64,000 nucleotides of DNA, from NCBI GenBank assembly GCA_023388315.1, contig JAEWGM010000021.1:62001-126000 (forward strand). Direction: 5' to 3'. Each line of letters begins with the position of its first letter. Within the stretch, counting starts at the first letter, position 1. The notes under the pieces were generated by a model. It did not search any database. It was not told the origin of the DNA and saw nothing but the letters and a program-made list of their open reading frames with translations. This DNA is from Bacteroidota bacterium (GTDB taxonomy: Bacteria > Bacteroidota > Bacteroidia > Bacteroidales > Dysgonomonadaceae). This document shows positions 8,045 through 15,642 of the stretch, piece after piece. The translations under genes were made by a program, and so were the position numbers.

Positions 8045-8962
8045 CTAAAATAATATTGAATTTATCTCATCATATTCAATTGCTTCTTTATCTAATTTTT
8101 GCTTTAATTTTTGGGTATAAATGTCAATCAACTTATCCTTTTCAATCTTTAAACAATCCTTGAAATTTTTAAATAGATAATCTGCCGAGTGTCGGGACAA
8201 GCCAAAATTTTGTAGTGCGATTACGATAGAATTTTGAGTCCCATATTCAAGGAATTTAGCCCAATTTACTCCTGCATTATCTTCTCCTAAAATCTCAACC
8301 AGCATTGCATAATAATTATTGAAATACTTTTCCAAAAGAAAACGTAAAACGTACTCAATATCATCAATAATGTTTCCAATAAGAATATTGATATGTTGCT
8401 TGCTTCCGTTAAAAGGTTCAAGTTTTAATCCGTTTTCATCATAACCTGCATGTATTGTTCTTTTTGAAGTTGAATAAAAAGAAATAGATTGAGTGATAAT
8501 TTGGTTTAGTGAAACACCATTTATCCATTGGTTCATTAGTAATGCATAATAATCAAGCTGGGTTTTAGATTTAAACTGCTTTTCTTCTGTTTGCCATTTA
8601 AATAAATCATAAAGTTTATGTAGCCATCCTTTGCAAACTTCATAATCAATTTTTGCAGGTAATTTTATGATTATGGGATTATTTTTTTGCTTTTGTAAAG
8701 CAATGAATACTTCATTTTGTATTTTTAATTTTATAGAATTATTTGTACTAAGCACTGATGACGGGACTTCAATTTTCCCATTTTTCTTTTTTGCTAACTC
8801 TATTATTTCCTGTTTGTTATCCTGAATGAGTTTAGTGATGATTTCACTTTTGTAATTTGACCTTTCGATTTCAAGTGTATCAATACTGATAATATTGGCG
8901 ATATATCGCAGTATTTCTTTTATCGTTTCTGTCTCATTTTTTATATCTGAATTTTCATTCAA
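8045..8962 (-). CDS. hamB: HamB helicase, C-terminal part (separated by frameshift)
   Basis: The frame encodes 305 residues from a TTG at 8960-8962, but it is open further upstream through 9031. The residues encoded between 9031 and 8963 (TDILLNPSIESYIDKKL...) continue directly from the last residues of the upstream helicase frame if one base is added, or if the ribosome slips back one base, in the run of nine A at 9031-9039. The part itself is alpha-helical with no motif I recognise, as expected for the C-terminal region of a HamB. It is probably not translated independently. Joined, HamB would be about 865 aa. Confidence 0.75.
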   Translation of the reverse strand: MNENSDIKNETETIKEILRYIANIISIDTLEIERSNYKSEIITKLIQDNKQEIIELAKKKNGKIEVPSSVLSTNNSIKLKIQNEVFIALQKQKNNPIIIKLPAKIDYEVCKGWLHKLYDLFKWQTEEKQFKSKTQLDYYALLMNQWINGVSLNQIITQSISFYSTSKRTIHAGYDENGLKLEPFNGSKQHINILIGNIIDDIEYVLRFLLEKYFNNYYAMLVEILGEDNAGVNWAKFLEYGTQNSIVIALQNFGLSRHSADYLFKNFKDCLKIEKDKLIDIYTQKLKQKLDKEAIEYDEINSILF

Positions 8963-9015
8963 CAGTTGCTCTATCTTTTTTAGCTTTTTATCAATGTAAC
9001 TTTCAATAGACGGAT

Positions 9016-10623
9016 TTAATAAAATGTCTGTTTTTTTTTCAAGAGATTTTCAGGCTTTCTCCAAACCTTTTCATTTTCTTTCAAACAAATGATGTTGCCC
9101 GATAGTTCATATCTCAATCTACCTGCTCGTCCTGCAAGATTCCAAAAATCAATAGGCTGAAAAAGATTACTACCGTTCTTATTGTTTAGAATGAATACAT
9201 TTTTTGCGGGCATATTTACACCTTCCAAAAGGGTGGATGTGCAAAACACATAGGCAATTTCTCTTTCCTTAAATAATGCTTCAACCTTATTTCTGATAAT
9301 TTGTGGAAGATTGCCAAAATGATATGCAACGCCTTTACTCAGAAATTTAGCCAAGTAACAATCTTTGTGAATATACCCTTTAATCTGTCGGATAACCTTT
9401 TTAATATTGTTTGATTTTGTTGCTTCCTGTTGATCAAAGTAGCTGAACATTTTCTTTGCTTTATCAACTGCCTCAACCCTTGAACTACAATACACAATAT
9501 TATTTGTCTTGCCACCTAGTGAAGACAGCACATCAAAAATACTTTCCGCATTTTTGACAATATCAGGTTCAAACTGATATTGCTCTGCTTCCAAATAATG
9601 AGTAACTCTATTTTGTGTCATATCAATAAAAAACAAGTTTTGAGATACAGGTGTTTCTTTGGTTTTGTAATTTAGATTTTCATCTTTTTTGAATAATTTC
9701 AAAAAGACTTCGGGATTAGAAATATTTGGCGAAGCAAAGTACAGATTGAGATTTTTGTTTTGTTTCAAAGATTTTGAAATTGCGGAATAAGCTGTAACTG
9801 CTCTTGTATCTTTATCTGCTGCAAGTTTGTGGGCTTCATCAACAAACAAATATGCAAAAGGAGGGCTATTTTTTTGAGATAAATAACTCAATAATCTTTC
9901 GGGTGTCAATACAAAAATATATCGTTGTTGACTTTCAAACTGCAATTCCGAAACGTTACTATTTGTGGCAACTACGTATTTGTAATGTTCCAAAACTAAT
10001 TTTAACTCTTTATTCAGGTCAATAGAAAACTGATTTATCAAAGCTCTTGTAGGCACCATTATTACAATGTTTTCAGGCGGTTTATTTCCTACAACTTTCC
10101 TAATAAAAGATTTGATAATAAATGACTTTCCCATTGAAGTTGGTCCCGAAAAACTGAAATGTTTTGCGTTGCTGATTTTATTGTAAAGTTCAAATTGCGA
10201 ATCAGTAAAAATCAAATCTTTCGTGTTGGGAACAGCCTGAATAAATTCTTTTACCGTCTTTTCAACATCTCTTTCAAAAGGTAGTTCCGAACGATTCTCA
10301 TCTTCATTTCTCAGGTATTCAATCGCTGGAAAGTTCCCTAACTTAGCAAAAACGGAATGTGCAAAAGTTTTATAATAAGGATTAGCACTGTGTCTCTGAT
10401 TTAATAAGGTAATTATCTGGTATGCCTTGTTTCTTGATATTGGATTTTTTGAGTTTGATAAAATATCTGCAAACCGAAGCAGGTCATTTAATTCCTTTTC
10501 ATTAAGGTTTTGTTCAGATTCATTTGCAGAAAAAAAGTCATTAGCAAACAGTTTCGCAGCCTTAGTGTATAAGGTTGTGAAATAGTTATCCTGTAAAACG
10601 TCTGTTGCTAATCTTTCAATCAT
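9016..10623 (-). CDS. hamB: Hachiman defence helicase HamB, N-terminal part (frameshifted)
   Basis: 535 aa encoding the whole superfamily 2 helicase core. Walker A is GPTSMGKS at residues 160-167, motif Ia PTRALINQF, DEAH at 262-265, motif III FASPN, motif V FCTSTLLEGVNMPA, and motif VI NLAGRAGR ending near 502. In Hachiman, HamB is an ATP-driven helicase that senses damaged or foreign DNA and controls the HamA nuclease. The start overlaps the end of hamA by 4 bp (ATGA), so translation is coupled. The frame runs into a stop 13 codons after motif-rich sequence ends, just after a run of nine A; the rest of the protein is encoded in another frame (8045-9031). Confidence 0.88.
   Translation of the reverse strand: MIERLATDVLQDNYFTTLYTKAAKLFANDFFSANESEQNLNEKELNDLLRFADILSNSKNPISRNKAYQIITLLNQRHSANPYYKTFAHSVFAKLGNFPAIEYLRNEDENRSELPFERDVEKTVKEFIQAVPNTKDLIFTDSQFELYNKISNAKHFSFSGPTSMGKSFIIKSFIRKVVGNKPPENIVIMVPTRALINQFSIDLNKELKLVLEHYKYVVATNSNVSELQFESQQRYIFVLTPERLLSYLSQKNSPPFAYLFVDEAHKLAADKDTRAVTAYSAISKSLKQNKNLNLYFASPNISNPEVFLKLFKKDENLNYKTKETPVSQNLFFIDMTQNRVTHYLEAEQYQFEPDIVKNAESIFDVLSSLGGKTNNIVYCSSRVEAVDKAKKMFSYFDQQEATKSNNIKKVIRQIKGYIHKDCYLAKFLSKGVAYHFGNLPQIIRNKVEALFKEREIAYVFCTSTLLEGVNMPAKNVFILNNKNGSNLFQPIDFWNLAGRAGRLRYELSGNIICLKENEKVWRKPENLLKKKQTFY
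9031..9039 (-). other. A9 homopolymer at the HamB frame break
   Basis: Nine A on the coding strand, read TTG AAA AAA AAA CAG. Ten A, or a -1 slip on this tract, would join the two HamB frames; eight A gives an early stop. The tract could be a pseudogene mutation, a sequencing error, a slippage site or a phase-variable switch. Confidence 0.9.
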
Positions 10624-11531
10624 TCTTCTGCCAATGTAATTTTCTTAATAATATCCTTCCGTGTTTCGTCTAATTTCATAAACGGAAAAACATATACATA
10701 AAAAGCATATCCGTGTAAATTGTATTTCTCAATTTTATTCTTGATATGTGCCATTTTCCTTTCGACTTCTTTCTTAATCTGTTCTTTTATCGTTTTTAGA
10801 AAATCGGAATTGCTTAATTTCTTTTCTTTGTCTGTTGGGTTAATTTCGAACCCTGCAAAAATTGCGAAAGCGTTATTTTTAGTGATTGGTTCATCTGCAT
10901 TAGCTTTTGGCATTATAACAGATTTAAGGAATTGGTACAGTTCTTCATCAAATGCCTCTTTACATAGCTGCGAGTTTAAAAGACCAATTTCATCATTGAT
11001 ATTGTTTTTACTTCTTGTCGTAAAATCGTGTATGGATTTAAATGCATTTGAAATTGAAGTAGTGAGTTTCTGCTCCAATTTTGATTCTCCAAAAATTAGC
11101 TGGTAATCTTTATCTCCAACTTTTAGTAAATGAACTCCGTCAGAACCTTTTGCATAATCTTTTGACGATAGTTTTATTTCCAATTTTGTCAAAATCTTAG
11201 GTGCTTTTAAGTGGGATTCAAGAAAACAGAAAAGTAGTAATTCTCCTGCTTCTCCGTCATTTACATTATAATCCCGAAATTTTGAAACCGCTTTAGTATA
11301 TAATTCTCCATATCGTTTGTCTTTTTCAAAATCCTGAATTTCCTTTCTTGAAAGAGAAAAAGAAATCAAATGATTTCGCAGATGATTAACCAATTCGTGA
11401 TAACAAAATTCATTGTTCTCAATTTTCAAAATATACAAATTAAGTTTTGAATGTGTGTTGGGAACATCACATTCAATCTCTTTATAAAAGAGTTCTAAAA
11501 ACGATTCATTTATGGTTGATGTCAGTTCCAT
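10620..11531 (-). CDS. hamA: Hachiman defence nuclease HamA (DUF1837)
   Basis: 303 aa. The central region has the DUF1837 nuclease signature: GEAGELLL at residues 93-100, an Asp at 131 in GSDGVHLL, and E149/K151 in FGESKL, which together form a PD-(D/E)xK-like active site. HamA is the effector of Hachiman; it is held inactive by HamB and degrades DNA after release. The catalytic residues look intact. The gene abuts the upstream nuclease-like gene with no gap (11531/11532) and overlaps hamB by 4 bp. Confidence 0.88.
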   Translation of the reverse strand: MELTSTINESFLELFYKEIECDVPNTHSKLNLYILKIENNEFCYHELVNHLRNHLISFSLSRKEIQDFEKDKRYGELYTKAVSKFRDYNVNDGEAGELLLFCFLESHLKAPKILTKLEIKLSSKDYAKGSDGVHLLKVGDKDYQLIFGESKLEQKLTTSISNAFKSIHDFTTRSKNNINDEIGLLNSQLCKEAFDEELYQFLKSVIMPKANADEPITKNNAFAIFAGFEINPTDKEKKLSNSDFLKTIKEQIKKEVERKMAHIKNKIEKYNLHGYAFYVYVFPFMKLDETRKDIIKKITLAEE

Positions 11532-12047
11532 TCAATACCCAATTAATACTATTCCTTTCAATGGTAGCTGCAATCTTCCACTTATATATAGTGTTTCCAA
11601 AAACTGAAAGATGGATTTAAAATCATCGCTGTTGTGATAGTGGTTTCTTACCGCAATAACCGAATATTCAACATTTGGCATCATGCAAGCCTGAAAAATA
11701 TCTTTGAGGAATTGATTGTTTCGATATGCTCGCCCTGCTTCAACTTCAATCACAATTTTTCCGTCGGCACTTACTGCATCAGCATCAAAAAACTTGTCAA
11801 TCCTGTTATTAATACTGAACAGAACAGGGATTTTTATTTTGTCAATGCTTGCTTTGCTCTTTTCAACTTTGAAATTCAGCATTTCTAAATCATCAGTTAT
11901 TACACGCAAAACACCATCGCTACTCAAATTATTATCAGGCGATTTTATTTGTTCATAGTTTTTCTCAAAACAAGAAATTACGGCTCTTACTTCATCGGTT
12001 ATGCCAAATGAACGAGGGAAAAGTTGATATACCAATTGATAATTCAT
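11532..12047 (-). CDS. Probable PD-(D/E)xK-type endonuclease-like protein of unknown role
   Basis: 171 aa. I know no gene name. The centre reads FFDADAVSADGKIVIEVEAGRA (about residues 86-107), in which D88 or D90 followed by a beta-strand ending EVE resembles a PD-(D/E)xK fold with an atypical last residue. FLKDIFQACMM and LPLKGIVLIGY follow as conserved-looking blocks. It sits between the truncated C5 methyltransferase (17 bp upstream) and hamA (immediately downstream). It could be the restriction partner of the methyltransferase or an extra Hachiman component. Confidence 0.6.
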   Translation of the reverse strand: MNYQLVYQLFPRSFGITDEVRAVISCFEKNYEQIKSPDNNLSSDGVLRVITDDLEMLNFKVEKSKASIDKIKIPVLFSINNRIDKFFDADAVSADGKIVIEVEAGRAYRNNQFLKDIFQACMMPNVEYSVIAVRNHYHNSDDFKSIFQFLETLYISGRLQLPLKGIVLIGY

Positions 12048-12064
12048 ATTCTCATGCTGCTGAT

Positions 12065-12559
12065 TTATAATTTATTGCTGAGGATCTTTGCGTTAGAGAT
12101 TGCAGTGGAAATCCTTTTTGTGATGAACGTGCAAAAAGATTGTAATGGAAAGCTCGACCCGATAGGGGAACGCCCATATAATAATCTGCTCCAAATTCCT
12201 CTCAGGTTCGGGACATTTTCCAAAAACACATACTCTGGTTTGTGTTTTTCTAAAATTTCCACTATTTTATAAAATAAGTTTCCATTGGCAGGGTCGTTCA
12301 AACCTAATTGTGCACCTGCTTTTGAGAACGGCTGACAAGGGAAACCTGCACATAAAACATCGTGAGCAGGAATGGAGTTGATATCAACTTCGTTTATGTC
12401 GCCTTCTATTTTCGTTTTATAGTTTTTTACATAAAGTTCTCGTAATTCCTCATTAAGTTCACTCGCAAAAACGCATTTGTGTCCCAAGTCCGATAAGGCA
12501 AGGTGGAAGCCACCAAGCCCTGCGAAAAGATCAATGAATTTTAATTTCGTTTTAGCCAT
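12065..12559 (-). pseudogene. C5 cytosine DNA methyltransferase, truncated
   Basis: 164 aa where about 300-400 are expected. Motif I (DLFAGLGGFHLAL, residues 10-22), motif IV with the catalytic Cys75 in GFPCQPFS, and motif VI ENVPNL (114-119) are intact. Homology then stops, and the target recognition domain and motifs VIII-X are missing. The last 45 residues are encoded by an inverted-repeat element at 12090-12173 and its flanks. Without motifs VIII-X the product should be inactive. It is the first gene of the defence operon and is probably the remnant of a restriction-modification system. Confidence 0.85.
12090..12173. repeat. 84-bp inverted-repeat element that replaces the end of the methyltransferase
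   Basis: The ends are GCGTT and AACGC. An internal stem pairs AATCCTTTTTG (12110-12120) with CAAAAAGATT (12132-12141), and the motif GATTGCAGTGGAAA at 12099 recurs as GATTGTAATGGAAA at 12138. No coding potential of its own is evident. It lies exactly where the methyltransferase homology ends. Confidence 0.65.
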
Positions 12560-12600
12560 TCTTATTCAGACTCTTTGTTAATAAATCTCTTACATCTTAT

Positions 12601-12677
12601 TGATGCAAATTTACAACTTCCCGTAAAAGGAAACAAGTTGTGCCTAAAACATTCGCGGTTTCAAAACTTCCATTTCG
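12601..12677 (-). repeat. Dispersed hairpin repeat, copy C (truncated)
   Basis: The segment TTTACAACTTCCCGTAAAAGG, then ACAAGTTGTGCCTAAAAC and GCGGTTTC, aligns with the first 65 or so bases of copies A and B and then ends. On the minus strand it contains TAAATTTG (12606-12613) with a TTG 20 bp further upstream, so it may supply the promoter of the defence operon. Confidence 0.7.
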
Positions 12678-12684
12678 CCACTTT

Positions 12685-13344
12685 TTAATAATCACACTCG
12701 GTTACTACAACCACTTTTTCTCCATAAAGCTCTTCAATAATGTTCAGGAACGCTTCATCTATTTCGTTTGGATCGATCTCATTCGCTTTGTGTTGTTTTT
12801 CTTGTAACTGCTTGATTATTCGATTGGTGTTCTGAGAGTTCTCGTGCACAAAAATTTGAAAATAACATACGAAGCCGGTAAAAGAGTAACTTCGCAGAGG
12901 CCTTTTGCTTGCCCAAACAGTATCTGCGGCAGAGAGGGGATTCGAGATTTGTATGAAGTAAGATTGTTCTATCATATCCCTTATTTTAATGGCTTGAATT
13001 TCGTTATTGGCAATGGCCTGCTCATTGTTTAGGCGATAAATGGTGCTTTTCGATCCAAGACTGTCATCCACAGGTATGTAATCATATTTGATTCTTTCTT
13101 TATAATAAACCAAACTGTCTCTTTTGTGCCATTCAATTGCTCTTTGGCTTAACGCTTTTTTTAAATAATCGGTATTATTGAGTGAGTCGTTGTTTAAATA
13201 ATGGGCGGCCAGATAGACAAAACCGGTTTTTGTTTCTCCGTGTATGGTTTCAGCATCAAATTTGATGTAATAGCCGTAATAGTATTGAGCTTTTACTCCT
13301 GCCGACAAGGAGAGAATGGTGAGAACGATAAGTGTCTTTTTCAT
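12685..13344 (-). CDS. Secreted protein of unknown function
   Basis: 219 aa. A signal peptide ends at about residue 19 (GVKA-Q). I recognise no domain; the mature part is polar, with tyrosine-rich stretches near the N-terminus (YYYGYYIKF) and the C-terminal half predicted helical. The start codon overlaps the stop of the upstream PanE-like gene by 4 bp, so the two are translationally coupled, but I see no functional link. It is the last gene of its unit. Confidence 0.65.
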   Translation of the reverse strand: MKKTLIVLTILSLSAGVKAQYYYGYYIKFDAETIHGETKTGFVYLAAHYLNNDSLNNTDYLKKALSQRAIEWHKRDSLVYYKERIKYDYIPVDDSLGSKSTIYRLNNEQAIANNEIQAIKIRDMIEQSYFIQISNPLSAADTVWASKRPLRSYSFTGFVCYFQIFVHENSQNTNRIIKQLQEKQHKANEIDPNEIDEAFLNIIEELYGEKVVVVTECDY

Positions 13345-14279
13345 CTTAAATGTATGAAATCCGTTAAAAGTTTGTGTAATGTGGGGGTTTTTACTTCCGA
13401 TTTTTCAACTATTTCCAGTGTTTGTTTGGCAAGTAATTGCGATTCATTTCTTGCCGAATTGGTGTGTGGCGCAATGGCTAACGTTCCGGTTTTTCCTTTC
13501 ATCGCTTTTGACCAATACAAGATGGAAAACCAGGTTGGCATTGTTACAAAAATCGTTTTCAGATTTTTGGGAATGATGGGAAGCCCCATATTTTCGCACG
13601 CGATAAATCCTTCTCTAACGCTTTGAATCATTTGTTTTATTTTCTGCTTGTTGTTACCGAGTTGCACGCTGCTACCGTTTTCCAACGCGATGGCCGCGGA
13701 TACCGAAGAAATAAATACGGAATGAATAATCAACCACGTTTTCATCTGATTCTCAATAGCGACCTTAAAATTTCCTTTTTCAAAAATATCTTTTAACCGA
13801 TTGGTTGTTTCGCTGATTGCGCCATCGAAATCTCCCAAAGTTGTTTTTTGTTCGCTGATTTCCACGTAGTTTATCCGTCCGTTTTGCCGAGTGCCGCCAA
13901 TTCCCGGAAATCCTAAAATGATCTTCTTATCAGGAAAATCTTTGTCCAGCGTTTGAATGGCTTTGGGATTGTTAAGCATAAACAGGACGGTTTTACATTG
14001 TTTGTTGGCGTTTATGGCTTCCTTCACGCTATCCAGTTGGTCTAGCCTGACGGTAACGACAATTGCATCGTAATAATCGCTTTCTCCCAATTCTTGGATT
14101 ACAGGCAAATGAACGTTTAACTCCTCTTTAGTCAATACGTTATACGCGCGCACTCCGTTGTTTTTTAAATTCTCATAATTTTGTCCGCGCGCCAACAATG
14201 TTATTTCTTTTACGTGTTTGAAGAGTCTGGCGGCGTAAACTTGACCGATTATTCCTGCTCCGTAAAATAATATTTTCAA
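13341..14279 (-). CDS. Ketopantoate reductase family (PanE/ApbA-like) oxidoreductase
   Basis: 312 aa from a TTG at 14277-14279. I chose this start because the Rossmann motif ILFYGAGIIGQVYAA follows at once, as in the family. The open frame continues upstream to a GTG at 14438, which would add 53 residues with no family counterpart. That extra region also contains TATCTTTA, close to a -7 promoter element. A C-terminal helical domain (FISSVSAAIALENG, then SVREGFIACENMGLPI) is present. The family reduces 2-keto acids with NADPH. The context gives no panB or panC, so a role in pantothenate synthesis is uncertain. Confidence 0.8.
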   Translation of the reverse strand: MKILFYGAGIIGQVYAARLFKHVKEITLLARGQNYENLKNNGVRAYNVLTKEELNVHLPVIQELGESDYYDAIVVTVRLDQLDSVKEAINANKQCKTVLFMLNNPKAIQTLDKDFPDKKIILGFPGIGGTRQNGRINYVEISEQKTTLGDFDGAISETTNRLKDIFEKGNFKVAIENQMKTWLIIHSVFISSVSAAIALENGSSVQLGNNKQKIKQMIQSVREGFIACENMGLPIIPKNLKTIFVTMPTWFSILYWSKAMKGKTGTLAIAPHTNSARNESQLLAKQTLEIVEKSEVKTPTLHKLLTDFIHLR

Positions 14280-14609
14280 GCGTTTGTAGATTTTTTTATA
14301 GTTTCGCTGCGATCCGTTGGTTATCAGTTTTTTATCGTTAGCGATTGTTTTCTCTCCGTTTTTTATTGTTTCAATGCATCTTGAAGTTTGTCGTAAATTT
14401 TGTTGTTCCCGCACTAAAGATACAACATTCTCAAACACAAACTCAAAAGTGCCGATAAATTAACAAAAGAACGGCCGTTTGATGTCAGTAAGTTGAATAG
14501 GATGGTGTGATTTTTATTTTGAGTTCGCGAGATGAGATAGGAAAGCTTTTCCGAATGTAACTATGTTATTTCCAGTAGTATGTAGATATTTCTGTTTGAC
14601 TATAATAAA

Positions 14610-15161
14610 CTATTTTCCGCTCAATTGTTTCAGAAAACTTTGTTCTTTTAATACACTTGTTATAATAATTGCCGATAAGAGAATAAGTGATGCAATTCCC
14701 GAAATTAAAATATAGGTGTAAAACCCTTCCGAAAATTCATTTTTGAAATATGGCAACAACTTGGTAAATCCAAAAACGTATGTTCCAACGCATATAGGGG
14801 TGATTATATAGTTTATTTTTAGTCTCATTCTATAATGCTTTTTCAAGTATTTTTGAAACGACTGATTGTCCAGTACAATTAACTTGCTCTTTTTTTTGTA
14901 AATCGTAATGTACTCCAAGATGAGTCGAAAAGCAATGCTGGAAATCATCAGTATTAATCCGAAAGTAAAATCATTCCAATTACTTCCGGCATATTTAATA
15001 GCATAGGCAATCAAAATTATTATGGTAATGAGCAATACGGCCATTGTTATGAATTGTCCGTTACGCTGTTTTTGGGCTTTTTTAATGATGTCTTGGGGGC
15101 TGTCAAGCGACAAATGGTTTTGTTGACTTTTCCAAATTTGAGATAATATATCATTTTTCAT
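14610..15161 (-). CDS. Four-TM membrane protein, probable partner of the ECF sigma factor
   Basis: 183 aa. A soluble N-terminal 35 residues (ILSQIWKSQQNHLSLD) precede four hydrophobic segments near 37-57, 65-85, 118-138 and 150-170. It overlaps the sigma factor gene by 11 bp. That coupling and the soluble N-terminus suggest an anti-sigma factor, but I see no known anti-sigma motif such as a zinc-binding HxxxCxxC. Confidence 0.65.
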   Translation of the reverse strand: MKNDILSQIWKSQQNHLSLDSPQDIIKKAQKQRNGQFITMAVLLITIIILIAYAIKYAGSNWNDFTFGLILMISSIAFRLILEYITIYKKKSKLIVLDNQSFQKYLKKHYRMRLKINYIITPICVGTYVFGFTKLLPYFKNEFSEGFYTYILISGIASLILLSAIIITSVLKEQSFLKQLSGK

Positions 15162-15642
15162 TTGTAATACATTTTAAAAGTGAATTTCTAATCCTGTTTA
15201 ATCTGGTTCTCAAGGCGCCGTGTGCCATTCCCTGCATTTCTGCAATGGTAGATTGAGGAACATCTTGTAGTTCCAAAAGTATGATTGCCTTATTGGTTGT
15301 GGTGAGTTTGCTGATGCACTCGTACAATTTTTTGATTTGCGCTTCTCTTTGTTCGATTTCTTCATCATTTGAATCTGTTTTCAATATGGCTTCGTTTATA
15401 TGAACAAGTTTTTTGGCTTTTCTCAAATCTCCCAAACAAATATTCACGGCTATTCGGTAAATCCAAGTGCTTATGGAGGAAGCTGCTTGGAAAGAGTTTA
15501 TATGATTCCAAACCTTAATAAAAGTTTCTTGCTGCCACTCTTTGGCCAAATCTTCATTACCGGACGCATAGCCCAAGCACAACCTAAATACGTTATGGGC
15601 ATGCATGTGGTAAATCTCATTGAATTCCTTTTCTATGTTCAT
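15151..15642 (-). CDS. ECF-type RNA polymerase sigma factor
   Basis: 163 aa. Region 2 (FNEIYHMHAHNVFRLCLGYA, then WQQETFIKVWNHI and STWIYRIAVNICLGDLRK) and region 4 (KLTTTNKAIILLELQDVPQSTIAEMQGMAHGALRTRLNRIRNSL) are clear, joined by a short linker, as in group 4 sigma factors. The start follows the hydrolase stop with no gap, and the end overlaps the membrane protein gene, so the three form one operon. The stimulus is unknown. Confidence 0.92.
   Translation of the reverse strand: MNIEKEFNEIYHMHAHNVFRLCLGYASGNEDLAKEWQQETFIKVWNHINSFQAASSISTWIYRIAVNICLGDLRKAKKLVHINEAILKTDSNDEEIEQREAQIKKLYECISKLTTTNKAIILLELQDVPQSTIAEMQGMAHGALRTRLNRIRNSLLKCITNEK

Noticed and set aside
12065..12559. Active C5 methyltransferase
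   Set aside because: The catalytic Cys is present, but the target recognition domain and later motifs are missing, so activity is unlikely.
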